A stretch of DNA of 64,000 nucleotides from assembly GCA_030035585.1 (NCBI GenBank), contig CM057461.1:3856501-3920500 (forward strand). Reading direction: 5' to 3'. The translations under genes were made by a program, and so were the position numbers. This document shows positions 9,797-19,489 of the stretch, in pieces; position 1 is the first letter of the stretch; each line of letters opens with the position of its first letter. This stretch comes from Dugong dugon (Eukaryota > Chordata > Mammalia > Sirenia > Dugongidae). The notes beneath the pieces were generated by a model. The model saw nothing but the letters and a program-made list of their open reading frames with translations, was not told the origin of the DNA and did no database searches.

Positions 9797-10002
9797 ACAG
9801 TGTAGTGGGAGGAAACACCATTGGCTGTGGACTCTGACCACCTGGGCTCAAGTCCCCACTTCAGTCGGAGTTACAGGGTGGCTTTGGGTGAGTTACATCA
9901 CCCCTTGTGACCTCAATCTTCTAAACCATCAAAGAGGATTGTGACGCCTTCCTCTGCGTGAGAACTACAGTCAATGCAATGATGTCTGTAAGTGCCTTAA
10001 GT
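9797..10002 (+). mobile_element. MIR, near full length
   Basis: Head 'gtggactctgaccacctgggctcaagtcccc', core 'gggtgagttacatcaccccttgtgacctcaat', 3' part 'gaggattgtgacgccttcctctgcgtgag'. All major MIR blocks are in order. Confidence 0.8.
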
Positions 10003-10371
10003 TATTGTTAGGTGCCATCAAGTCATTTCCAATTCATAGCGACCCTGTGTACAACAGAACAAAACACCGCCTGGTCCTGTGCCATCCTCACAGTCGTTGT
10101 TATGTTTGAGCCCATTGTTGCAGCCACGGTGTCAATCCATCTCGTTAACGGTCTTCCTCCTTTTCGTTGACCCTCTACTTTGCCAGGCGTGATGTCCTTC
10201 TTCAGGGACTGGTCCCTCCTGATAACATGTCCAAAGTATGTGAGATGAAGTCTCACCATCTTCACTTCTAAAGAGCGTTCTGGATGTACTTCTTCCAAAA
10301 CAGATTTGTTTGTTCTTCTGGCAGTCTGTGGTATTTTCAATATTCTTTGCCAACACCATAATTCAAATGGG
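10003..10371 (-). mobile_element. RTE (BovB-type) 3' end
   Basis: Inverse terminus TTGTTAGGTGCCATCAAGTC, then the coding tail. On the minus strand it encodes YFGHVIRRDQSLKKDITPGK and GRPLTRWIDTVAATMGSNIT in an uninterrupted frame. That frame continues upstream into unique DNA to 10682, giving a 219-codon chimeric frame. Confidence 0.92.
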
Positions 10372-10739
10372 AGTGCCTTGAGAGGGCCTGACAAAAGCAG
10401 ATATCCAAAGAATGCTGTCTCTGTTCCTAGCATCAGGAATAATAGGAATGACGATCTTGTCCCAGAGAAAGTGGCTTGGTAGAAAAATAGCCCTTGACCT
10501 ACTGCAACACGGGACAAGTGCACGGCAAAGGGCCTAAGGGAGGCAAAAGTGATGTGGAGTGTCCCAGTGAAGAAGCCATGATATGGGCCTGAGGACCAGG
10601 AGCAAATCCACGGGGGGCGAGAAGATGCTAGGAGAGAGACCAGAAGGCAGAGTATGAACGTGAAAAGCAGGGGAGAACACAAGGCCTGCCAAGTAGGAGG
10701 AACATGGAGAGCAAGGCAAAGGGACCTGGGCTCTACCAG
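10372..10739. other. Unique DNA carrying the 5' half of a chimeric open frame
   Basis: On the minus strand a frame begins at 10682 with a very hydrophobic start (MCSPLLFTFILCLLVSLLAS) and stays open into the RTE at 10371. No family recognised. Probably fortuitous; see findings. Confidence 0.3.
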
Positions 10740-11110
10740 TTATCCTCTTACTGCATAGCAAACTACATAAAACTTAGGGCTTATGATCACCATCATTCCT
10801 TATTTCTCACAATTCTCTGGGCTGGTTGGGTGGCTCTCCTGCTGGTTCCACGTGGGCTCCCGCGTGCAACTGCGTTCACCTGGAGGACTAGCAGGGGCTG
10901 GGCTCAGCGGAGCATCTAGGCTTCTCTCTCGAGGTGGTCTTCCATCTCAGCCTTCTTCATGGCACATTGGCTTCAGGGTCCGAAGGAGGTGAGAAGGGAA
11001 GCTGCAGGGTGTCTTGAGGCTCGAGCTTAGAAGTCTCACTACATCACTTCCACCATATATTATTGGCCAAAGCAAGTCAGGAAGGCATCCCAGATTCGAA
11101 GGGTGGGCAA
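10740..11110 (-). mobile_element. Old LTR-like repeat (ERVL type?)
   Basis: 'caaactacataaaacttagggctta', 'tttctcacaattctctgggctgg' and 'tcacttccaccatatattattggccaaagcaagtca' together match the layout of an old mammalian LTR read in inverse orientation. I cannot name the subfamily. Confidence 0.5.
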
Positions 11111-11341
11111 ATAAGGAAGGACTGCAACATTGTATTGCAAAGTGACATGCTTACAGGTGGGAGGGATGCCTAGCCACGGTTTGCGGTCTACCACATATGG
11201 AACTATTCTAGAAGGCTGATGTGGCAGAGTCAGTAAATCTTTGAGAGTTGCTGAGCAAGACTGAGCTGGGCTTTCTGGAGATGTTCTTTATGGCATGAGG
11301 CATAGTCCAAGGCTACCGCAGAAATCCCAGCAAAAAAGAAT

Positions 11342-11380
11342 AAGGGGACCTAGCAATTCCACTCTTGGGTCTATACCAAA
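11342..11380 (+). mobile_element. Short L1 ORF2 3' fragment
   Basis: GACCTAGCAATTCCACTCTT plus 'gggtctatacc' is the L1 ORF2 stretch usually reading 'gacccagcaattccactcctaggtatatacc'. It ends at an A-rich tract next to an AfroSINE. Confidence 0.65.
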
Positions 11381-11390
11381 AAAAAAGAAG

Positions 11391-11587
11391 AAAACATTGC
11401 TATTGAGTCAATTCTGACTCATAGCAACCCTACAGGACAGAATAGAACTGCCCCACAGGGTTTCCAAGGCTGTAAATCTTTACAGAAGCAGACTGCCACA
11501 CCTTTCTCCTGCAGAGCTGCTGGTGGGTTTGAACCACCCATCTTTCCGTTAGCAGCTGAGTGCTTTAACCATTGCACCATACCAACA
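11391..11587 (-). mobile_element. AfroSINE, long type
   Basis: Inverse body: 'cagaatagaactgccccacagggtttccaaggctgtaaatctttacagaagcagactgcc'. Inverse head ends ...AACCATTGCACCATACCAAC. Close to full length. Confidence 0.93.
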
Positions 11588-12490
11588 GAAATGCATTTGT
11601 ATTTCTTCCACTCTGTGGCTACCCAGCCCCTTGGCAGATTGCTCCCACCCTGGGTGCCCTGTGAAACCCAGGCCACAGCTGAACCTGGGCTCCTCCTTAC
11701 TTCTGAGTAACTAGCGGGGCCACCAATCGATCTGTTTGTCCTTGTTCATGACCAATGCACAGAGCCTCGTCAATAACTGCCCTGGTTCATTCATTCATTT
11801 AGCAGGTGCTTCATGGAGACTTGTGCGAATGAATAAACCCTGAGCAGCTCCAGCTTGGGGGCCCTGAGTTCCCAAAGATGGAGCATTTAAGGGGAAAATG
11901 GGAAACCCCAAAACCAGCTTAGCCCCATCAGCCTTCTGCTTTGGGCTGGTAGATTGATCATCAGCCAATCCCACATGCAAAATCCCCCTTCAGAAGAAAC
12001 TCTGCCTTGCCCTCTGGGTTGAGCTCCTGTTTGCAACAGCAACCCCAGCAGAAACTCTCTGTGCCGGCTTCCCGAACGTAGCTATGAATTATCCATGTGC
12101 TTTGGGGAACTGTTTGACAGGGAACGTGGGAACCGCTGCAGAGAGGTTGCAGGCAGTGGGACTCGGGTGCTAATTACTTCTCACTGTCACTTAGCAAGAC
12201 TGTCACATCTGCTGGGGGAGAAAGGGGCCTTCTCCTGTCTTCCTCACTGAAGAGAAGAGTACCGTCAAACCAACAAACCAGGATTCCACCGAGCATACCA
12301 AGTAGCCGGTAAGAAAGTGAATCCGTTTCATCTCAGAGAGAAAACAGTTTGGGGCCAAAAAGTCTGATGACAAAATGCCAGTGAGGACCCTTGGCTGATG
12401 CTGAAAGGCTGGCGGTGGAGCGTCTGGGGCGGGGGCTTTGGTGTAGGACCGGTGAGAGGTTAGCGCTCCTTGGCGAACCATTTGGGCCAT
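11588..12490. other. Unique DNA, about 0.9 kb
   Basis: No family or exon recognised. A short L2/MIR-like 'ttcattcattcatttagcaggtgcttcatgg' sits near 11785. GC content rises around 12400-12470 without forming a CpG island. Confidence 0.4.
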
Positions 12491-12518
12491 CTGGCCTCAG
12501 TTTGCTCATCTGTAACCA

Positions 12519-12599
12519 GCTGTGAGAGAATGGATTTCTCTTTGTTGAAGCTACCCACCTGTGGTATTTCTGTGATAGCAGCGCTAGATGACTAAGACA
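12519..12599 (+). mobile_element. MaLR-like LTR 3'-end fragment
   Basis: Reads 'ttgaagctacccacctgtggtatttctgtgatagcagcgctagatgactaagaca', the 3' terminus of the LTR family found inverted at 7257 and 27065. It is flanked on both sides by a 26-bp direct repeat. Confidence 0.75.
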
Positions 12600-12625
12600 C
12601 GGCCTCAGTTTGCTCATCTGTAACC

Positions 12626-12812
12626 AGTTGCCTTTGAGTCCATTTTGTACTCATGACGATCCCATGTGTGTCAGCTGTGCTCCAGAGGGTTTTCGATGGC
12701 TGGTTTTTCAGAAGTAGATCACCAGGCTTTCTTCCCAGGCACCTCCGGTGCACTCGAACCTCCAACCTTTCAGTTAGCAGCTGAACACATTAACCATATG
12801 CACCACCCAAGG
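12626..12812 (-). mobile_element. AfroSINE, 'gtccctgggtggtgc' subtype
   Basis: Inverse copy: 'gggttttcgatggctggtttttcagaagtagatcaccaggctttcttcccaggcacctcc' and inverse head ending GCACCACCCAAGGA. Confidence 0.88.
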
Positions 12813-13126
12813 ATGGTTATAGCAAAATCTACCTTGTCAGGTTGAGGGGACTAGCGGCAAAGTCCATAACATGAGGTCTTCCCGGAGAGCGCAAGCTCTT
12901 TGAAGGCCTGGCAGCTTGCCCAGCTCTGTGGTGTTCTTAGTAAGTACAGCCAGGTGAGGGGCACTGCTGGTGTTCCCCCAGACCCCGTCCAGCCATGTCC
13001 TGTATCTGCGCACAGCCCTGCGCTCTGCCGGCTTCTGCGTGCCTCAGCTTTGGACCGCTTGTACCTGTGACTCTGCAGAGGACGCCCTTGAGGCTGCCAC
13101 CCCCCGCCCCTTCCCTGCACTGCAAA
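12813..13126. other. Unique DNA, possible L2 trace
   Basis: 'gcaagctctttgaaggcctggcagcttgcccagctctgtggtgttcttagtaagtaca' faintly recalls an L2 3' region. Otherwise nothing recognised. Confidence 0.3.
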
Positions 13127-13291
13127 CTCAAACCAAACCAAACCTGTTGCCATCGAGTCCATTCCGACACATAGCGACCCTATAGGACAGACTAGACCTG
13201 CCCCATAGGGTTTCCAAGGAGCAGCTGGTGGATTTGAACTGCCAACATTTTGGTAAGCAGCCAAAGGCTTAAACACTGCACCAAAGTGCCA
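13127..13291 (-). mobile_element. AfroSINE, short type
   Basis: Inverse tail CAAACCAAACCAAACCTGTT and inverse body ACCTGCCCCATAGGGTTTCC, ending in the inverse head 'aacactgcaccaaagtgcc'. Confidence 0.93.
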
Positions 13292-13496
13292 GGAGTTCAG
13301 GACGGCCCAGGGCCGCCCTTAGCTGAGGACTGACTGGTGCCACATAGCGAGCCCAGCCCCCTTGCTCCAGGTCTGGAGGAACCTTCTGTAATTCCCTGGA
13401 GGGTCCTGCTGACCCACCCTTGCCTGGCTCCTGCACCTTCTCTCCGCTGCTGCCCCCTCCTCACCAGAAGTCCCTGCGTTGTTCTAGGCCAGCCTG
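13292..13496. other. Unique GC-rich DNA
   Basis: No family recognised; no credible coding frame. Confidence 0.35.
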
Positions 13497-13910
13497 TGTT
13501 ATGAGTTGGTGTCCCCAAAAAAGATATGATGAAGTCCTAACCCCTGGCACCAGTGAGCATGACCGTGTTTGGAAGTAAGATCTTTGGCGATATTATCAGT
13601 TAGGTTAACGTGAGGTCATACCGGCGTAGGGTGGGTCCTGATTCAGTGTGGGTGGTGGTCTTATAAGAGAGAAGAGACACAGACACAGAGAGAAGACGGC
13701 CACATGGCGATGGTGGAACACCTGGGTCGCTGGGAGCTGGGAAAGACAAGAGATCTTCTTGTCCTAGAGACTTCGGAGAGAATGCGGCTGGCTCTGCCAA
13801 CACCCTGAATTCTAGCATCTAGACTCCAGAACAGTGAGACAATACTTTCCTGTTCTTATAAACCACCTAACTGACAGTGTTTTGTTACAACCGCCCAGGA
13901 TGCTAATGTA
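13497..13910 (+). mobile_element. Solo MaLR-like (MLT1-type) LTR with 5-bp target duplication
   Basis: Starts TGTTATGAGTTGGTGTCCCC and keeps the family blocks 'agtcctaaccc', 'gtcttataagaga', 'acacagacacagagagaagacgg' and 'ccagaacagtgagacaata'. It is flanked on both sides by GCCTG (13492-13496 and 13911-13915), the 5-bp duplication expected for the ERVL/MaLR group. Confidence 0.87.
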
Positions 13911-13934
13911 GCCTGGCTTAGTATTCAGTAAGCA

Positions 13935-15038
13935 TTTGTTGTCAAGGAGGTCACTTTACTTGGATCCATAATCAATGCCCATGGGAGCAGCAGTAAAGAA
14001 GTCAAACGAAACATTGCATTGGGCAAATCTGCTGCAAAAGACCTCTGTAAAGTGTTCGAAAGCAAAGACGTCACCTTAAAGACTAAGGTGCCCCTGACCC
14101 AAGGCGTAGTATTTCCAATTGCCTCATATGCGTGCGAAAGCTGGACAATGAATAAGGAAGACTAAAGAAGAATTGATGTCTTTGAATTATGGTGTTGGTA
14201 AAGAAAATTGAATATACCATGGTGTCCTAGTCATCTAGTGCTGCCATAAAGAAACACCCCACAAGTGGATGGTTTTAATGAAGAAACGTTTATTTGCTCA
14301 CAGTCAAAGTAGGCTAAAAGGCCAAATTCAGGGCGTCAGCTCCAGGGGAAGGCTTTTTCTGTCTGTCGGCCTTCTTCTCTTCGGTGTTCCCCAGGAACAG
14401 GAGCTTCTCTGCGCAGGGACCCCGGTCCAAAGGATGCGCTCTGCTCCCAGCACTGCTTTCTTGATGGTATGAGGTCCCCCTGTCTCACTGCTCACTTCTG
14501 TCTTTTATATCTCAAGAGATTGCCTCAGGACACAATCCAGTCTTGTAGATCAGGTCCTGCCTTCCTAACACAACTGCCACCCATCCTCCCTCATTAACAT
14601 CATAGAGGCAGGTTTACAACATACAGGAAAATCACACAGTACCAGGAATCATGGCCCAGCCAAACTGATACACACATTTTTGGGGGACATAATTCAATCC
14701 ATGACACATGGACGGCCAGAGGAACGAACAAGCCTGTCTTGGAAGAAGTACAAAAATGCACCTTAGAAGCAAGGATGGCAAGACTTCGTCTCCCATACTT
14801 TGCACATCTTGTCAGGAGGGATCAGTCCCTGGAGAAGGACATCATGCTCGGTAAAGTAGAGGGTCAGCGAAAAAGAGGAAGACCCTCAACGAGATGGATT
14901 GACACAGTGGCTGCAACGATGGGCTCAGGTATAACAACGATTGTGAGGATGGCGCAGGACCAGGCAGTGTTTCGCTCTGTTGTACATAGGATAGCTATGA
15001 GCCAGAACCCGACTCGACGGCACCTAACAGCAACAGGA
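13935..15038 (+). mobile_element. RTE (BovB-type) 3' portion split by an LTR
   Basis: Left part 13935-14222 carries 'cattgggcaaatctgctgcaaaag' and 'agctggacaatgaataaggaagac'. The right part 14707-15038 carries the C-terminal coding tail (YFAHLVRRDQSLEKDIMLGK, then GRPSTRWIDTVAATMG) and the 3' terminus CTCGACGGCACCTAACAGCA. A 484-bp LTR separates them. Confidence 0.93.
14223..14706 (-). mobile_element. Solo MaLR-like LTR inserted in an RTE
   Basis: Plus-strand ends are TGTCCTAGTCATCTAGTGCT and 'aattcaatccatgaca', so the termini are TGTC/GACA. The CATGG on both sides (14218-14222 and 14707-14711) is a perfect 5-bp target duplication within RTE sequence. The LTR is therefore younger than this RTE copy. 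Confidence 0.93.
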
Positions 15039-15377
15039 ATTCATTAAATGCTCGAATCATCCCCCACGGCCCCTCCCACTTCTAGTGGGCAGTGAGGACC
15101 AGCTCCACTGGACAACCCCAAAGATGACACTGCCAGCTTCTCTGCTATATTCTCCGAAGCACATCCTCAAAACCCAAAACTTCTGAATCCTGGCTCACCT
15201 TCCTTCTGGTCTGGAATCTACTGGGTGAGGGGGTGAAACCAGTAGGCCAATTCCAGACTTTTCTTTCAAAAACGTTAGGTAGAAGTTTATTTCTACCTGT
15301 GAACTGGGGAGAGAGGAAGGGAGTTTTCATTTCAAGATTTTTTTGTGGTTTGTTTGTTTCTTTTTTCCAAATTGTGT
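15039..15377. other. Unique DNA
   Basis: No repeat or coding signal recognised. Confidence 0.4.
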
Positions 15378-15787
15378 CTAGCATGGGTTGAACTGTGTCC
15401 TCCAAAAAGATATGTGGAGATCTTACCCCCGAACCTGTGGACATGACTTTGTTTGGAAATAGATTTTACTCTTGTTACGGTTATGAGGTCACACAGGCAT
15501 AGGGTGGATGCTAACCCCAATCCCTTCTGAGTGGTGTCTTAGAAAGGGGAGAACAAATACAGAGACACACACAGCATATGGGGGCCTCTCTCCAAGCCAA
15601 GGGCTGCCTGCAGCTGCCAGAAGCTGGAGGAGACAGGGACTCTTCTTCCCCTGGAGCAGACAGAACATAAGTCTTCCAAAGTGCTCAGTTCTCAAGGCCC
15701 CCTGACGCCCTGAATGCAGACCCCTGGGTTCCAGAGCTTGTGGGACAATAAATTCCTGTTCTGGAAAGCCAGAAGACTAAGACAGCG
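15378..15787 (+). mobile_element. Solo MaLR-like (MLT1-type) LTR
   Basis: 'catgggttgaactgtgtcctccaaaaagatatgtggag', 'gaggtcacacaggcatagggtgg', 'tgggacaataaattcctgtt' and the 3' end 'agaagactaagaca' are the family blocks in order on the plus strand. AATAAA sits near 15747. Confidence 0.82.
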
Positions 15788-15794
15788 TCCTAAG

Positions 15795-16200
15795 ATTTAT
15801 TTATTATTATCATTGTGTGTGTGTGTGAAAATACGGCAAAGGATACACAATTTCAACAAATTCTGCACGTACAATTCAATGGCACTGATTACATTCAAGT
15901 TGTGCAAACTTTCTCGCTATCCTTTTCCAACTAATTCCACCACCATTAACATAAACTCAATGCCCTGAAAGCTTCCCAGCTAATCTTTCGAGGTGGTGTT
16001 GTCAATTTGATCCCACACAGATAAATCTTTGGAAGAGCTCAATGCTCAAGGCAGGCATACTTTACTCATTAAGTTAAACCCTTATTTGGTTCAAAGCCAA
16101 CTTCAGGGAAAGTTTTTGGGTGAGGTTTAAGGTTTAAAGATGATCTCAGGGCAATTGTTTCCGGTGTTCGTCCAGCCTCTGTAGCTGTCCTAAGATTTTA
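15795..16200 (-). mobile_element. Old L1 3' end
   Basis: Bases 15830-15965 are the close inverse of the L1 3' end at 42130-42270 (TGGCACTGATTACATTCAAG against the inverse of 'cataatcagtgtcgctgaattg'). The part up to about 16200 is probably the upstream 3' UTR. Confidence 0.72.
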
Positions 16201-16625
16201 ATGGGACGGTCTCAACAGCAGTGAATTAGAAATGACATTTGAGTTATAAAAAAGAGTTTCAGGGTTTTTATGAAGCAAAGAGACAGGTTCAAATTTTTCT
16301 ACTCATTTTTTTTTCTATACGGGGAATTTATAGAATATTCTCTTCCGATAACAGCTCTCAAAGAAGGAAACGTGTCCCTACAGGCTTGACACTAACATCC
16401 TCTAGGAGAGAAGGGGTGAAGGTGTGTGCACCTACCTAGAGGGCTGGAGGCTGGTACCTGGACCAGGGCCGCCTGGGAGGGGCTTCCCCTCCTTGGCAGC
16501 CTTCAGATTACATCCAGCTGGGCCTGTGCCAGGTTAGGGAAACTGAGTCTTATGGGGCATGAGCCAAATATTAACTTGCAACTCGGCTGATTTTTTTTAC
16601 AGGACTCTATGGTCAGCAGTGTGAA
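16201..16625. other. Unique DNA
   Basis: Nothing recognised. Confidence 0.4.
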
Positions 16626-16967
16626 GCACTGCTGATTCAGTGGTAGAATTCTCGCCTTCCATGCAGGAGACACAGGTTCAGTTCCCGGCCAATGCACCTC
16701 AACTGCAGCCACCACCCATCTGTCAGTGGAGGCTTGTGTGTTGCTATGATGCTGAACAGGTTTCAGTGGATATTTCAGACTACGACAGACTAGGAAGAAA
16801 GGCCTGGTGATCTACTTCTGAAAATCAGCCAACAAAAACCCTCTGGATCACAAAGGTCCAATCCCCAACTGATCATGGGGATGGTGCAGGACCGGGCAGC
16901 GTTTCGTGTCATTGGGCATGGGGTAGCCACGAATCGGGGGCCAACTCAACAGCAGCTAACAACAACA
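16626..16967 (+). mobile_element. tRNA-Gly-headed SINE with RTE tail, complete
   Basis: Head: TTCAGTGGTAGAATTCTCGC and 'aggttcagttcccggccaatgca', which match the A and B boxes of tRNA-Gly(GCC). Body: 'gaacaggtttcagtggatatttcagactacgacagactaggaagaaaggcctgg'. Tail: GGTGCAGGACCGGGCAGCGT to 'cagctaacaacaaca', the RTE 3' end. Good reference copy for this family. Confidence 0.93.
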
Positions 16968-19021
16968 TGGTCAATGGCATTACTTCTTGACACTTAATAA
17001 GTTTGGAAACGGACCTTGACACCCTCGAAGAGAGACTTAAAATCCAAAGATACAAGGATACAGCCAAACAGGAGCTCTGAAAACAGTACCCAGGAAAACT
17101 CAGTCCTTGGAAAATTCTGCATGTATCACGCAGAGTAAACCCTCCCTAGAGAATTCATTAAAAGAAAAAAAAAATAGGCCACTCTCCTCTAAACTCATCC
17201 TCCCTCTCTGGGAGTATTGAAGATAAAGCTATTTCCACAAGGGCACTGAGACAAAACGGGGAACAAACATAACATAACCGCTGACATTTCCCAGGCGATG
17301 TCTAGTTGGAGAGTACTTCCATTTTAATGTCATTTTAAAGATCTTCATCAGAATTAGAGGCACACACTTTGTTTTTAAATACATGTGCATTATTTAAAAT
17401 TTCCCGGTCTTACTGCCTGTGGCTTTTCTCCTTTGCCATTTCTTCCTAGCTCATCTCCCCACTACCCACCCCTGCCACACCCACGTGCATCTCCACGCTG
17501 CTCCCATGCAAAATCATCTAGAAAATTTCACAGGGGAACACTTTTCAACAGGCCCCTGGGCGAGCTGCTGGCTTTGATTCATTCCATGTTTCCTTTCAAA
17601 GCAAAACGTTGCTTCACAAATCGCATCCCGCCCATCAAAGCTGCTGTTTACCTGAAAGCCTTTGAATGGATTTTGCCTGGATCAAAAGTAATTACTTTGC
17701 AAAGCTCATTTCCGACTTCAACGTCATCTTTGCCACTGAATAAATATTTCATAAGCGTGAAACTCAGAGGCTGTTTGTTTCTCTTAGTTTTGCAAGCGTA
17801 TTTTAATCAGCCAATATGCCTGTCTTATTCACTGTTTCTGAGTTTTTCATATCACCCTCCAGAATAAGATACCTTTGAAGCAAACCTAAGGAATTTTCCT
17901 GCAGAAAACAAAGATGTCCCTGCGCAGGGAACAAACAGAAGCGCCAGTATTTGCTTGAGATCATGCACGTCGATAATTTATTGAGCATTCACTCCGGACG
18001 CACATCTTGAGGTCCCGCCTAGGAGAAACGGCTGGAATCAAATGTTCCCGGAGTTCCTGGGTACCCTGGTGATCAGTTAACTTGGAAACTTCTGAGATCT
18101 AATACTAAGTTTTTGGAGGGCATCATGAGACAGATTCGCAGACTCCTAAGACCGCAGCATATGCCACTTGTCTCTCTGCCAGATGACGGGAGTGTCTGCG
18201 GTGGCAGCGAAGCTTCTGCAGAATTCTGACTTCAGATAAACAAGCTGGGTGGGTGACTAGAAACTGACGCAGATTTCGCATCCAGCTGGAAGAGGAGGAC
18301 GGCGGTTTGAACGAGGAGCCCTCAGTGAGGAGGGGGCATGAGCACGGGACAGACAAGTCAGCTGGACAGCTGTCACTTTGGCCCAGCCCACCTTCCTCTT
18401 CCCAAGAGCATCGGGCTGACCGGGGAACACCCTCTCCTCACTGTGCATAGGCCACCACCTTTTGGTCAAGATGTCTGTGTGGCCCAAGGAAGAGAGAGGC
18501 ACGGACTCAAAGCTGCAGGGACTCAAGGTCAGGAGAGATGCAAGCCAGTCTTCATTGTCCCCCTGAGGGCTAAGGTCAGTCCTGCTGCTTGGAGAGCTGC
18601 CTGGCTGCCTTCCTGCCCCTGGGCCTGATGCTCGCATTTCTGTCTACTCCGTACATCAGCCACCTAGCAGCCTTCGAGTAAGTTCCTCTGTTGCTTAATA
18701 CAGGCAGAGCTGGCTCCTGTGGCTTGCTACCAAGGAACTCTAAATGTTTCAGGGCTTAGAGGCCACCAGGAACTGAAGTGGGGACCCCAAACGTCACCCC
18801 CTAGTGGCATCTGTTATCCCGCCGCCTCTGTTCCTTGAGAGGGCCCCTGTCCAGGCTGTCCTGCAGCAGCAGCAGCCCAGGAGAGCTCTGGACAGAAGTA
18901 TCTGCAACCACCACAGCTCCACAAAGGAACAAGTGACTCTCCCATTCTGAAGACGAGGAAGCGGAGACTCTGAGGGGCTAAGCTGGCGGGATTCTTGAGG
19001 GATGGCACTTAGATTTTAACT
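16968..19021. other. Repeat-poor block, about 2 kb
   Basis: Apart from a short MIR trace near 18940 no transposon is recognised. The frame at 17385-17867 (160 codons) and opposed frames at 18257-18637 show no protein family. A motif cluster at 17555-17860 is reported as a finding. Repeat depletion in such a repeat-dense window suggests possible constraint. Confidence 0.45.
18938..18995 (-). mobile_element. MIR core fragment
   Basis: TCTCCCATTCTGAAGACGAG plus 'gaagcggagactctgaggggctaag' is the inverse MIR core. Confidence 0.6.
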
Positions 19022-19228
19022 GGGGGTCCCTGGGTGGTGCAAACAGTGAAAGCACTCAGCAGCTATCCAAAAGGTTGGAGGTTCTAGGACACCTAAGGCA
19101 TCTTGGAAGAAAGGCCTGGCTATCTACGTCAGAAAAATCAGCTATTGACCGCCCTAGGGAGCACAGTTCTACTCTGACACACATGGGGTCACCATGAGTC
19201 GGAGTCAACTCGATGGCACCTGGCACAG
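19022..19228 (+). mobile_element. AfroSINE, 'gtccctgggtggtgc' subtype
   Basis: GGGTCCCTGGGTGGTGCAAA head; body with 'ttggaagaaaggcctggctatctacgtcagaaaaatcagc'; tail AACTCGATGGCACCTGG. Confidence 0.92.
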
Positions 19229-19255
19229 ATCATAACTGAGGTCTAATACCAAAGA

Positions 19256-19480
19256 TGAGCCCCGGTGGCTCGGTGGTTAAGCACTTGGCTACTAACTGAA
19301 AAGTGGGCGGTTCGAACCCGCCAGCTGCTCTGTAGGAGAAAGATGTGACAGTCTGCTTCCGTAAAGATGACGGCCTTGGAAACCCTCTGGGCAGTTCTCC
19401 TCTGTTCTGTAGGGTCGCTACGAGTCAGAGTTGACTCAACAGCCACAGATCGGGAGGTTTTTTGTTTTGTTTTTTGCTGA
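19256..19480 (+). mobile_element. AfroSINE, long type, with target duplication
   Basis: Long-body copy flanked by TACCAAAGA at 19247-19255 and 19481-19489. The tail ends in a T-rich GTTTTTTGTTTTGTTTTTTG. Confidence 0.93.
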
Positions 19481-19489
19481 TACCAAAGA

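Noticed and set aside
16626..16700. tRNA-Gly gene
   Set aside because: The A and B boxes match, but the acceptor stem is not completed and the sequence runs into a SINE body and RTE tail; several dispersed copies exist.
17385..17867. 160-codon open frame as a gene
   Set aside because: No recognisable domain; the stretch reads better as non-coding DNA with factor motifs; start and stop contexts are ordinary.
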